This document shows, piece by piece, positions 14,360 to 22,412 of a stretch of 24,343 nt of DNA. Below the pieces are notes generated by a model. That model did not search any database and had not been told where the DNA came from. It was given only the letters and a program-made list of their open reading frames with translations. Position 1 is the stretch's first letter. Each line of letters opens with the position of its first letter. The translations under genes were made by a program, and so were the position numbers. The DNA comes from Armatimonadota bacterium (lineage in GTDB: Bacteria > Armatimonadota > Zipacnadia > Zipacnadales > FEN-943): contig JANZZA010000667.1 of the NCBI GenBank assembly GCA_026419655.1, positions 1 to 24,343 on the forward strand. The letters are read 5' to 3'.

Positions 14360-17323
14360 CTATCCTCGCGCCGCGAGGTAGCCCCAGACGTAAGCGTTCT
14401 GGCCAAAGCCTTCGACTGTGTACTCATCCTGCGCTACGTAAATCCAGATGTCGTAGAAGGCCTCGGGCACCGGCCACCCATATGGTCCCGGCGTGTTTAC
14501 CTGGCTGAGGAGCAAATTCATCGGCCAGGTAAAAAAGTCGCCCTGCCAGTTCAGGAAGTCGCAAGGTCCGTAGACGGTCAGGCCCAGGGGAGCAGGCTGG
14601 CCTGTGATGCGCGAGTCCACGTGAAGAGGGTTTCGCGGCCAGTCTGCGCCCACACCCACGGTGAAGGTAGCATTCATCGGGTTCGCACCGCCGGGGAAAA
14701 GGCATGCCTGGAGGATGCCACGCAGGTACTTGGGGTCGCCTGTCAGGAAATGAGCCCGCACCAGGTCCACTGCCTGCGGGACGCTGTAGAAAAACAGAAA
14801 CAGCGGGCGACCTTTGTCGGAAGTCGTCAGGCCCCAGGCATTGCCGTCAGCATACGCCAGCGCCCGCTCAGCCAGCTCAAGCAATCCGGCCTTCGCCCGC
14901 GCCTTGAGCACAGGGTCGGCCATATTGTCCGGCAAGGCGGCATAGGTGAAGGCCGCATGGGCCTGCACGTGATGGCCCCAGGCGAACAGCTCCGGCTTTT
15001 CGTTCTTGAGCACCGTGTCCTGCATGAAGATGTCCAGCCAGCGCTTATCGCCCGTTAGCCGGTAAAGCTCAATGGCCGCCAGGTTGCGGTCGTCAGGAAT
15101 CTCCCAGCGCTCTTTGACCTTCGGCTCCTCGCGGATGCGCTGCCATTCCGCCTCGGCCCATTCCATCGCCCGGGCGGCGCTCTCCCGGTAAGTGGCAGCC
15201 AGGCTCTCATCATAGCGCTGCGTCACCCAGGCAAGCCGCGCCGCCACGCTGGCGTATATGAAGCTGGACCACGGGTCCGGCGCGTAGACGTACACCGGCA
15301 TGGTCTGTTTCCAGCTGACCTCGCCATCGCGGGGGTCGCCCTCGGTCTCCATGCCGTGGCGACACGCGCCGTTCGGTAGCTGCAGCCGCCGGAAACAGTC
15401 CACCTCGAACATGATTTCCCTCAGCAGAGAGGGCACCGGCTGCTGGTCTGGCAATGGCCACGACAGCCGGGCAAAGTAGTCCGGAAACATGGCCGCCAGC
15501 TCAAGGAGAAGGTCAACATTGTTACGCAGATGGGTCATGCGGCGGGGATTCCAGTCGCCGGCGTCGTGCCAGCCGCCCCAGCCTTCCGGAACTAACTGGT
15601 CGGTCCCATATTTGGCCACAGCAAACTCGCATTCGCCGTCCAGGATGCTGTAGGTGGACTGAAACACCTGGACGCCGTCCTCGGGGTGGAAGTCCCTGGG
15701 CTTGCGGAAGGCGGTGTACGGCGGTCCCAGCTCAATGCCGCTGCGCTGGTTGAGAAGGCCCTGCATCTGAATGAGGAATGCTTTCTGCCAGACATCTTCT
15801 GCGATGCGGAAGGGATGGCTGCAGCCGATGCCGTCCACGTAGAGGCGGTAAGTACCGGGCCTAGTCAACTCAGAGAAATCCATGCGCAACACGTCGGTAT
15901 AGTTCCAGTTGCGCGGCTCCTTGACCCACATGTACTCAGGCTCGCTAGCGCGCCGCGACACCTCGACCTTGCCTCGATAAACCTCTTTTCCAGTGGCGTC
16001 GTCAAGGACTGCGAAGCCCAGGCCATCGGAATAGGACTGAGCTCCGCCCGTCCCCAGCCAAACCGAGAGAAAGCCACGCTTGAGGGGGTCATCTGGCCTG
16101 AAACCAACCTGGCAGCAGTGGACGGCCTCGCTCCAGGTCTCCCGGGGCCGGTTGACAAAGCTGTAAGCGGTCTCGCGCAGGTTGATGCGGGAGCAGTCAA
16201 GCATGTACCTCGCACCCTCGACGAGCGGATGGGGCAGGTGGAGGTAGACAATGTGGCGCATGGCGAAACTGTCGCGGCCCCAGCCTCCATGCTGCCAGTT
16301 CACGGGCTTGCTTTTGCGGCTGACCCTCGCAGGCGCCGTTGGGGCGGCGTAGTTAGGGTCGTCGGGCGACGAAATTGCCCAGGTATCGGCACGGTCAGCC
16401 AAAATCTCCAGCAGCGCATCGCCCCTGATCTGGTCGTCGAACACCAGCGTGTCCAGTTTCGGGCCAACCACCTTTGCGACGAAAACGCCGTTACGGTACA
16501 GGTCGGCCCTATGGTCCTTGGGCCGCACTTCGTCGCCTGGCTGGGGTATATAAGGCTCGATACGTCCGGGTATGACTTCCCGCGCGCGGATAGAGATGGC
16601 GAGCACGTCCGGCGCGACAAGGTAGCTGCGCTCAATCCAGGGCGATTCTGGAGTGTGCCTTACCGCCGCCCGCGCAGCCGCCAGTTCCTCTTCAATTTTC
16701 TTACGCTCGGCTTCCAGCCGCGCCTGGCGTGCCGCAAGTACCTCGGCTATCCGCGGGTCGTCCTCTTCTGATAGCAGAACGATGCGCTCGATTATCACTT
16801 CTACAGACTTATCGCTCCAGTCCCCTATGATCTGCCAGTTGGTTATATTGGCCAGGTCGAGCTTGCCGGGCTTGGTGAGCGAGTCCGGCTCAGCCAGAGA
16901 ACCGCCGTTTTTAGGAAGCAGCGTCACCGGGGCATCGTTCGGCGCTTCCCCGGGGGCCGGCAGCGTGAAATCCCACCGGGCAAGATTCTTGGCACGGTCT
17001 TCCAGCAGAAAAGAAATGCCGGTAGCCCGGTTTTCGGGAAGGACGCGCAGTACAAACGCTGGAAGTCGGTCTGCGTGCGGCGTCAGGTCCTGCAGCCACA
17101 CACATCCTCCACCGCCCTTGCCATTGACCCCACGAATAGGAAGGCGGCCGTCGGCCACCGCGACCTTGCCCTCCCATTCTCCGTAGACGAAAAGCAGCGG
17201 CTGGTCGAATGCGGTCACGACGACCGGCTCGGCAGCGCCGCTTGTCGCAAAGAAGAACACGCCTACCGTTAGGGCCGCCGAAAGGGACATGTTTGATACG
17301 CGGCACCAAGTTACGCCACCCAT
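14360..17323 (-). CDS. Secreted glycoside hydrolase family 9 protein
   Basis: 987 residues. The signal peptide is ~11-31 (MSLSAALTVGVFFFATSGAAE) after an 11-residue N-terminal extension. Residues ~33-185 are a beta-sandwich module, ~187-222 a charged coiled-coil-like helix (EVLAARQARLEAERKKIEEE), and ~400-510 an N-terminal Ig-like domain of the CelD_N type (AVHCCQVGFRPDDPLKRG ... GTYRLYVDGIG). The GH9 (alpha/alpha)6 barrel begins ~510. GGWHDAGDWNPRR carries the paired catalytic aspartates D587 and D590, and the likely acid glutamate is in EYTVEGFGQNAYVWGYL near the end (E971 or E967). Expected activity is on beta-glucans or related oligosaccharides; the exact substrate is unknown. ATG 17323 has AGGAGGAGG 3-6 bases upstream; ATG 17290 would shorten the signal peptide. 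Confidence 0.9.
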   Translation of the reverse strand: MGGVTWCRVSNMSLSAALTVGVFFFATSGAAEPVVVTAFDQPLLFVYGEWEGKVAVADGRLPIRGVNGKGGGGCVWLQDLTPHADRLPAFVLRVLPENRATGISFLLEDRAKNLARWDFTLPAPGEAPNDAPVTLLPKNGGSLAEPDSLTKPGKLDLANITNWQIIGDWSDKSVEVIIERIVLLSEEDDPRIAEVLAARQARLEAERKKIEEELAAARAAVRHTPESPWIERSYLVAPDVLAISIRAREVIPGRIEPYIPQPGDEVRPKDHRADLYRNGVFVAKVVGPKLDTLVFDDQIRGDALLEILADRADTWAISSPDDPNYAAPTAPARVSRKSKPVNWQHGGWGRDSFAMRHIVYLHLPHPLVEGARYMLDCSRINLRETAYSFVNRPRETWSEAVHCCQVGFRPDDPLKRGFLSVWLGTGGAQSYSDGLGFAVLDDATGKEVYRGKVEVSRRASEPEYMWVKEPRNWNYTDVLRMDFSELTRPGTYRLYVDGIGCSHPFRIAEDVWQKAFLIQMQGLLNQRSGIELGPPYTAFRKPRDFHPEDGVQVFQSTYSILDGECEFAVAKYGTDQLVPEGWGGWHDAGDWNPRRMTHLRNNVDLLLELAAMFPDYFARLSWPLPDQQPVPSLLREIMFEVDCFRRLQLPNGACRHGMETEGDPRDGEVSWKQTMPVYVYAPDPWSSFIYASVAARLAWVTQRYDESLAATYRESAARAMEWAEAEWQRIREEPKVKERWEIPDDRNLAAIELYRLTGDKRWLDIFMQDTVLKNEKPELFAWGHHVQAHAAFTYAALPDNMADPVLKARAKAGLLELAERALAYADGNAWGLTTSDKGRPLFLFFYSVPQAVDLVRAHFLTGDPKYLRGILQACLFPGGANPMNATFTVGVGADWPRNPLHVDSRITGQPAPLGLTVYGPCDFLNWQGDFFTWPMNLLLSQVNTPGPYGWPVPEAFYDIWIYVAQDEYTVEGFGQNAYVWGYLAARG

Positions 17324-17326
17324 TGG

Positions 17327-17651
17327 CCTCCTCCTGACCTTATGCGCCTGGAGTCCGCCCGCACGATCGCCAGTACCAAGACGCGCATCATCCTTCCCGT
17401 ACGCGCCTAGAACCGGCCTACTGCCACTGGGCGCGCAGCGACTTCAGTTCCCTCCTCCCATGCACGCCTGGAGTTGGCCGCGCCGCTGCGGAACCCGCGA
17501 TTGGACAGCGCCTTCCATTCTGCACGCGCCTGGAGCCGTCCATTTGCCCACTGTCGGGGTGAGGTAAGCTTCCCTGTCGGAATGGCTTGCCCTCTACGCA
17601 CAGCCTCCGTGCCTATCGCGAATCCCTCCTTCCAAACGCCCCCGGGCAAGG
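17327..17651 (-). repeat. 60-bp-period tandem array in the GH9 leader
   Basis: Degenerate cores recur at 17341 (TATGCGCCTGGAGTCCGCC), 17400 (TACGCGCCTAGAACCGGCC), 17461 (TGCACGCCTGGAGTTGGCC) and 17521 (TGCACGCGCCTGGAGCCGTCC). A worn copy lies at 17635 (AACGCCCCCGGGCAAGG). Spacings among the first four are 59, 61 and 60. Each core is preceded by a pyrimidine tract such as CCTCCTCC. On the mRNA (minus) these tracts are Shine-Dalgarno-like: AGGAGGAGG next to the real GH9 start, GGGAGGAGG at 17451-17459, GGAAGGATG and GGAAGG further out. The array looks like repeated duplication of the ribosome-site segment of the leader. Confidence 0.7.
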
Positions 17652-17721
17652 GTAATACCTCGCACTGGGACTGCTCATCCCGGCAGCCGGAGCACCTGCG
17701 TGACCGCCAAAGCGCCGCAAC

Positions 17722-17808
17722 CCTGCGCAGACACATTAGGCTGGCTAAAAATATGCCGTACGGCCACTAGGAACGGAACAAGTCAAGACGATTCTTGCAA
17801 TAGGCACC
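17722..17808 (-). repeat. ~105-bp intergenic repeat, copy C
   Basis: On the minus strand it starts GGTGCCTATTGCAAGAATCG. GCCGTACGGCATATTTTTAG follows at the same offset (about 48 bases) where copy B has GGTACGGCGCTATGTACC. GTCTGCG lies further on, as in the second B unit. It is more diverged than copies A, B and D3. It lies upstream of the 60-bp array in the GH9 leader orientation. Confidence 0.5.
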
Positions 17809-17938
17809 ACTGAGGCTGCTGCGAAGGCCGGTGCTGGCCTGTCCAGGGTGAGAAAGGTGTAGAAGACCCTGCGCGGAGCTTTTTCCTGCGGCCTCGTGCG
17901 GTAGATAATAAAGCACCCTTTGCGACAGTTCCCTCTGC

Positions 17939-18200
17939 AGCTCTGGGCGGAGGTGATTCTCGACGGCCACTCCTACTGCTATTTCTATCGCTACCGCGGC
18001 TTGGGCACCGAGGAGGAGCTGAAGTTGGGCATTGCAATGTCCACGCGAACGGCGGCAAGATAGGCCTGTACGGCAGCCGTATCTTATTCGACGCTGCAAT
18101 TGATCAAAAACCGCAGCCCGAAGATAAGACGGCTCAGTACGGGTTCGAAAGGACATGCCCATGTGCCCGCGCTTCAACGAGGAGGCAGCCCATAGTGTTT
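17939..18200 (+). pseudogene. Decayed fragment of a plus-strand gene, possibly a TIM-barrel carbohydrate enzyme
   Basis: Protein-like text appears in alternating frames with no start codon. One frame gives LWAEVILDGHSYCYFYRYRG followed by LGTEEELKLGI and stops at 18061. The neighbouring frame continues from about 18032 as VHANGGKIGLYGSRILFDAA. A third gives DMPMCPRFNEEAAHS near 18153-18194. Joined, these read like the 'elk..i.yvHa.GGKigLY' strand of secreted TIM-barrel glycosidase-like proteins (DUF6259-type is my guess). Needing at least two frameshifts and lacking a ribosome site, it is best seen as a remnant. The minus strand across the same bases gives no better protein. Confidence 0.35.
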
Positions 18201-18319
18201 TTCGTTGGCCCCAGCGGTGCCTACGGGCATAGTGCGACCAGCCTCCCTGGACGGCCATTGGACAAGAGACCCATGCTCGCCCGGCGGTGCGATTGTCTTG
18301 CTAACCGGGTAAACCGCTG

Positions 18320-18572
18320 GCACTGAGACTATACGAGATAGATACTTTCTCCCTTCCCGACCGACAGACTTCCCCCGATCATTGAGGTTGAAATAGGCGG
18401 GCTCACTAAATCGGCCCCTCTCGCTGCGCTTAAGATAAGCTTTCGTATGGTCGAGGAAAAAGGCGTGGTGGCAGGCCATCGTAACGCGGCCGTTGTCCAA
18501 AAAATAGGGGAAGTCACCGCGAACGCCCATGCGCCTGTGAGGTCCGCCCCAGCCACACCACGCTCTGTTCAC
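18320..18572 (-). pseudogene. Possible second gene remnant, minus strand
   Basis: A minus-strand frame reads GVRGDFPYFLDNGRVTMACH and then HAFFLDHTKAYLKRSERGRF and SEPAYFNLNDRGKSVG, which has protein-like composition. The ends then decay into low-quality sequence. I do not recognise a family. There is no ribosome site at the nominal start. It may be a fragment of a lost gene or a chance frame in GC-rich DNA. Confidence 0.2.
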
Positions 18573-18621
18573 GCCTGCACCAAGGCCGCGCTGGCTGCAA
18601 AAGCGCAGGAAAATACCAGCA

Positions 18622-19317
18622 CTAGCTCACGGTCTTGACCATTAACCAGCAGTCCTCTCCAATACGCGAGACCAGACTTACACGCCCATAGCCCGCCTTC
18701 TCATACAGTTGCAGGGCCGCGTAGTTGTCCGCGGCAACCCACAGACCGATTGCCCGGGCACCATGCCTTGCCAGCTCTTGCTCGGCAAAGGAGAGCAGAG
18801 CTTGGGCTACACCCAGCCTCCTGAAGCGTTCGACGGTGTGGACGGTCCCAATCCACGCGTCGGGGCCTTGTGAACTAAGAGCTGCTCCACGAGTGCGGTC
18901 CTCGGGATATTGCGTGTGGCCACGAATATGCTGGCCGTACCACCGGACCATGGAGAGCCATAGCGACGGCCGAAGCCCGAACTTTCCGAGAAATGCCTGC
19001 CTGGCAGCCCATAGTACTGTCTTTGGTGACGCTATAGCGCGCTTGACCTCTTCCATCCTACTCGAGAAAAACACGAAGCCGGCCAGATGGTCGCCCACCC
19101 AGCCGGTTACTATTCCCGCCCCTGGCGCGTTGATGTACGCACAGCACTTCACTCGATAATATGTTGACAGAGCCGTCTGGTCTACGTTCCCACCATCAGG
19201 CAAAGGGTGTTCCTGGACAATCGCGTCAACGTCGTGCGCGGTCGCTAGTCTTATTCTGAGCAAGCAGCCATCTTTCAGCCTCTGCAAAGTTTCGGCAGCC
19301 TTTTGCTGGGGCAGCAC
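18622..19317 (-). CDS. GNAT-family N-acetyltransferase (second copy in glycan cluster)
   Basis: 231 residues, last gene of the cluster. The acetyl-CoA-binding GNAT core is near residues 155-215: VERFRRLGVAQALLSFAEQE with the RxxGxA pyrophosphate loop, then GLWVAADNYAALQLYEKAGY. A middle segment, GIVTGWVGDHLAGFVFFSS, and a long helical insert match the GNAT two genes upstream, so the two are paralogues. Start is GTG 19317 with AGGTGG about 6-8 bases upstream; an in-frame stop at 19333-19335 excludes a longer product. It begins 22 bases after the FemAB-like stop. It probably acylates an amino sugar or amino acid in surface-glycan synthesis; substrate is not readable. Confidence 0.85.
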   Translation of the reverse strand: MLPQQKAAETLQRLKDGCLLRIRLATAHDVDAIVQEHPLPDGGNVDQTALSTYYRVKCCAYINAPGAGIVTGWVGDHLAGFVFFSSRMEEVKRAIASPKTVLWAARQAFLGKFGLRPSLWLSMVRWYGQHIRGHTQYPEDRTRGAALSSQGPDAWIGTVHTVERFRRLGVAQALLSFAEQELARHGARAIGLWVAADNYAALQLYEKAGYGRVSLVSRIGEDCWLMVKTVS

Positions 19318-19339
19318 ACATGACCACCTGCTTCACTCA

Positions 19340-20377
19340 TCAGATGGGCAGACGGCTGAAGAGCGGTGGGCCAAGGACGCGAGCAAGCCCAAGCGGCATC
19401 CTGCGCCAGAGCACGCGGAAAGCTTTGTAGGCCCGGCTTTCGCGGCGGTCTGCAAGCGTGGGCCGCTGAGCCACGGGAAGCATTTGGCGATATAACTGGT
19501 GCTCCTCTGCTCCCCACTGTTTCTTAAAATGAAACACCCCGCTCTCGCGAGGAGACCGGCCTAGGTCCACCGTGCGGCACCCCTGTCGTATGGCCATTTC
19601 GAACAGTTGCCAATACAAGAGGTTATTGGGATAAACAGCCTGGTAATGCTTAATCCAACCTGCGCAGAGCAGCGTGGCAGTAGCGCCAAACAACACTACA
19701 AGGGCCGCGGCAACGTGCTGGCTGCCCTTGGTCACGAGAATCGCCTGCGCTGCTGTCCCGAAGGTTGCCATTACACACTCAAAAAACCTCCGCGAGTGCA
19801 TTGGGGAGCCCAAGTCACGCGCATGACGAACGTACACGTCGTACAGCAGAGGAACCATCTCCAGCCCGCCGATGGAAGCGGTCAGATTTTCTCGCTGGGC
19901 TCGACGGACCGTGTTGCGCATCTTAGCTGTAAGACTCTGCCAAAGTTCGTCCACGCTCTCTGGCAAGGGCATTCGAGGAATAACGCGGGAAGTGTCGCAG
20001 AGGAGTTCCGGCGAGTCTATCGGCTTCAACTGGCGCAGCTCGACATACGCGGCGCCGACTTTCCGGGCGAGTTGTCCTGCTTCGCCAAGCAACGCCTGTT
20101 CCGCCTCGGGATTGTCTGCCAGCACTCCACCCTCGTCCGCAAAGGGCACCGAAACCAAGACCTTCCCGTCGCCCATGACCCGTCTCAACATTAGCGGCAG
20201 CACGCCAACGAGCGCGTCGTTCCGTGTCGCTGCGAGGTAGTACGGGTCCCCACCATAGACCTGCTGAATCATTTGCATCCAGGCGTACTGGTGAAAGAAG
20301 GTCGCGTTGGGATGCTGTGTCACGTAGGCATCCCATTCTTCCCTACCGCCGCTGAAAAGATAGGCCTTTATCGCCAA
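19340..20377 (-). CDS. FemAB-like aminoacyl/acyl transferase (XrtA/PEP-CTERM-associated type)
   Basis: 345 residues of double-GNAT fold. N-terminal NATFFHQYAWMQMIQQVYGG and YYLAATRNDALVGVLPLMLR match FemAB-like proteins of exopolysaccharide clusters. The C-terminal signature is TVDLGRSPRESGVFHFKKQW (~284-303) followed by GAEEHQLY, close to the pattern of the family often found with XrtA/PEP-CTERM loci. No exosortase is in the window. Likely role is attaching an amino-acid or acyl group to a glycan or peptidoglycan precursor. The start is TTG 20377 with only a poor GGA upstream; the frame stays open further upstream but shows no ATG or GTG. It lies 93 bases after the first GNAT. Confidence 0.85.
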   Translation of the reverse strand: MAIKAYLFSGGREEWDAYVTQHPNATFFHQYAWMQMIQQVYGGDPYYLAATRNDALVGVLPLMLRRVMGDGKVLVSVPFADEGGVLADNPEAEQALLGEAGQLARKVGAAYVELRQLKPIDSPELLCDTSRVIPRMPLPESVDELWQSLTAKMRNTVRRAQRENLTASIGGLEMVPLLYDVYVRHARDLGSPMHSRRFFECVMATFGTAAQAILVTKGSQHVAAALVVLFGATATLLCAGWIKHYQAVYPNNLLYWQLFEMAIRQGCRTVDLGRSPRESGVFHFKKQWGAEEHQLYRQMLPVAQRPTLADRRESRAYKAFRVLWRRMPLGLARVLGPPLFSRLPI

Positions 20378-20470
20378 TCCAGCGCACTCCCGCTCTTCTA
20401 TTGGCGCTCTGATGCTATAGGCACAGAGGCAAGTGCTTACTGCATGTCTGCCTGCCTGTAAGGGCCCCGG

Positions 20471-21169
20471 CTATGTATTTGTCGCCGTCCCTATCGAAGG
20501 CAACTCCTTGACCATCAGGAAGTGATGAGCCCCGGGAGCGCCGCAGACGGCGACCACCCCATAGCCCCGTGCCTCGTAGAGACGAAAGGCTGGCTCGTTG
20601 TCTGACGCGACGTACAACGCGACTCTTGTCGCGCCCCGCTCCCGGAGTACTGCTTCGGCTGCGGCCAGCAGCGCTTTGGCCACCCCAAGGCCTCGTAAGA
20701 CCGGCACAGTAAAAACGTCCGTGATGAGGCCAGCGTGGGCATGAATATACGGCGCTGTCGAGTCGATAGTCGTCGCTGAGCGTCCAGAAAGCCGGAAGAG
20801 ACCAGCTAGTCGGTGAAGGGAACGCCTAAACCCCCACATGAGCAGTTGCCCAACGTCCCTGGCTGGCCAGGTGAACAATTTCCTTGCCAGCCATTTGAAT
20901 GTCGTGAACGACATCACCCTGCGCGGGAGAGATACCGGCCCATCCCTGAAGTACACCACTCCCGCCAGGTTGTCGTCAACCCAGCCGGCCAGCATGTACG
21001 CGCCAGGTGTCGTGACGTGAAGCCAAGCCTTCAACTCGCCATATGCTCGGGCAGCCCCCTCCGACAGTCTCCCTGGCGGAGTAGGACGGAAGTGCTCAAG
21101 AATGCCGGGTAAGTCGCGCTCACTGACCGGCCGGACCAGCATACGTCGGCCGTCCTTGAGCAAATGCAT
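20471..21169 (-). CDS. GNAT-family N-acetyltransferase (first copy in glycan cluster)
   Basis: 232 residues from ATG 21169, chosen because GGGA lies 5 bases upstream and the start falls 35 bases after the DegT stop. In-frame starts at 21241 and 21256 would overlap that gene. The GNAT core is FTVPVLRGLGVAKALLAAAE, then VALYVASDNEPAFRLYEARG. AYMLAGWVDDNLAGVVYFRD and the ensuing long insert align with the GNAT at 18622-19317, as do the final residues (HHFLMVKELPS versus CWLMVKTVS). It is a likely acyltransferase for the cluster's amino sugar, perhaps acting after the neighbouring aminotransferase. Confidence 0.85.
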   Translation of the reverse strand: MHLLKDGRRMLVRPVSERDLPGILEHFRPTPPGRLSEGAARAYGELKAWLHVTTPGAYMLAGWVDDNLAGVVYFRDGPVSLPRRVMSFTTFKWLARKLFTWPARDVGQLLMWGFRRSLHRLAGLFRLSGRSATTIDSTAPYIHAHAGLITDVFTVPVLRGLGVAKALLAAAEAVLRERGATRVALYVASDNEPAFRLYEARGYGVVAVCGAPGAHHFLMVKELPSIGTATNT

Positions 21170-21203
21170 AGATCCCACGGCATTCAAGCCGGCATGCGGC
21201 ACT

Positions 21204-22412
21204 TCAGGCCTCACGGTAGCACGCTCCGTCGAAGACTGCATGAAATCCAGCCACAAAGGAAGGCAAATCGGTTTCCGCCATGGCCCAGTATAGTGGGAGC
21301 ACTAGGTTGGTGGTCACTATCTGCTCTGCGTTTGGACATCGAGCTTGGTCTGCAGCGCGTTGCCACCAATCGTACTCGTACATCGCCCGCGTATAAAAAG
21401 CCCTTGCGTCTATACCTGTCCTTTGTAACGACGCCACCAATTTATCGCGCGGTGGGTTGTCTTCCACGAGCCGCAGGGCTAGCCGTGTATACACGCTTTG
21501 AGCTTGCAGTGGCTTGGACTGCACGCGAATCGCCGGAACACAAGCCAGGTGTTGTTCCAGGATACTTCCTAAGCGCTGCCGATGAGCATTGTAGGCGTCC
21601 AGCCGGCTCAGGGCAAGCATGCCAAGGCCGGCTTGCCAAGCCGACATGCGAGATGGACTGCGGTCAAAAGACTGGTCTTCGGCCCCAACACGAAGCCACG
21701 GAACTGTTCTCCCGACCTGCCACAGGGTAGGATGAGACAGCATACTTATGGCTAGTTGCCTTACGATGGCCGCCGGCGGAAGCCAGCCTCCTTGGGGCAG
21801 CCGTTCCACCTCTTCCACAACTGGCCCGACCAGGGCGGGGTCGTTTACTAAAAGCACGCCGCCCTTGTAGCCACGAAGGTTCTTACTGCGCCCAAGGCTT
21901 AAGAAAGCAAGCTCCCCGAAGGTGCCTACCAGCCGGCCGTCGAAGCGAGCACCGCAGGCTTGGGCCACGTCTTCGACAAGGTAGACGCCGCGAGTTTGGC
22001 ATAACTGCTGAAGAGCCACAATGTTTGCCGGAGTCCCAAACATGTGGGCCACTACTACAGCAAGGACGTCTTCCTTGAGGACGGCCTCGACTTGTTCCAC
22101 ATCGAGGTTGAAGTCATCCAGGGAGACGTCCACACACAGCCCGGTCAAGCCCGCCTCAAGCACGGCTCTCCCCACCGTCGGGCACGTGTAGGCTGACAGG
22201 ACAACAGTCGTCGCATCGGGCCGCAGCCTTCTCAGCGCACGAAGAGCAATGTACAGCGCCAGGCGCCCCGAGGAAACCGCAAAAGCCCGCCGCACGCCGT
22301 GGTATTGTCTGCACGCCTCCTCAAATTCAGCCAGCGCACCGGGGCCTTGCAGGCATGCCGCAACGACGTCCCGCCATCCGAGAGGCATGGGAATAGCCGG
22401 AACTGGCCTCAT
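21204..22412 (-). CDS. DegT/DnrJ/EryC1-type PLP-dependent sugar aminotransferase
   Basis: 402 residues from ATG 22412. A longer GTG/ATG start would overlap the glycosyltransferase by 73 bases, whereas this start overlaps its stop by four bases (ATGA), a coupled arrangement. Family landmarks: AVSSGRLALYIALRAL, VLSAYTCPTVGRAVL, VVAHMFGTPANI, the PLP-ring aspartate in LVEDVAQACGAR (~D148) and the PLP lysine in SLGRSKNLRGYKGG (~K177). Enzymes of this group add an amino group to a nucleotide-linked keto sugar, although some act on other substrates. The C-terminal part (MYEYDWWQRAADQARCPNAE) fits. It provides the amine that the following GNAT could acetylate. Confidence 0.88.
   Translation of the reverse strand: MRPVPAIPMPLGWRDVVAACLQGPGALAEFEEACRQYHGVRRAFAVSSGRLALYIALRALRRLRPDATTVVLSAYTCPTVGRAVLEAGLTGLCVDVSLDDFNLDVEQVEAVLKEDVLAVVVAHMFGTPANIVALQQLCQTRGVYLVEDVAQACGARFDGRLVGTFGELAFLSLGRSKNLRGYKGGVLLVNDPALVGPVVEEVERLPQGGWLPPAAIVRQLAISMLSHPTLWQVGRTVPWLRVGAEDQSFDRSPSRMSAWQAGLGMLALSRLDAYNAHRQRLGSILEQHLACVPAIRVQSKPLQAQSVYTRLALRLVEDNPPRDKLVASLQRTGIDARAFYTRAMYEYDWWQRAADQARCPNAEQIVTTNLVLPLYWAMAETDLPSFVAGFHAVFDGACYREA

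Noticed and set aside
15686..16771. 361-codon plus-strand frame inside the GH9 gene
   Set aside because: It is a shadow of GH9 coding sequence, which carries signal peptide, domain and catalytic motifs on the other strand.
17327..17651. CRISPR array
   Set aside because: The 60-bp period is suggestive, but the repeats are degenerate, spacers and repeats grade into each other, and no cas gene is present.
18139..18149. GGGTTCGAAAGG resembling a tRNA T-loop
   Set aside because: No acceptor stem, anticodon arm or D-arm can be built around it.
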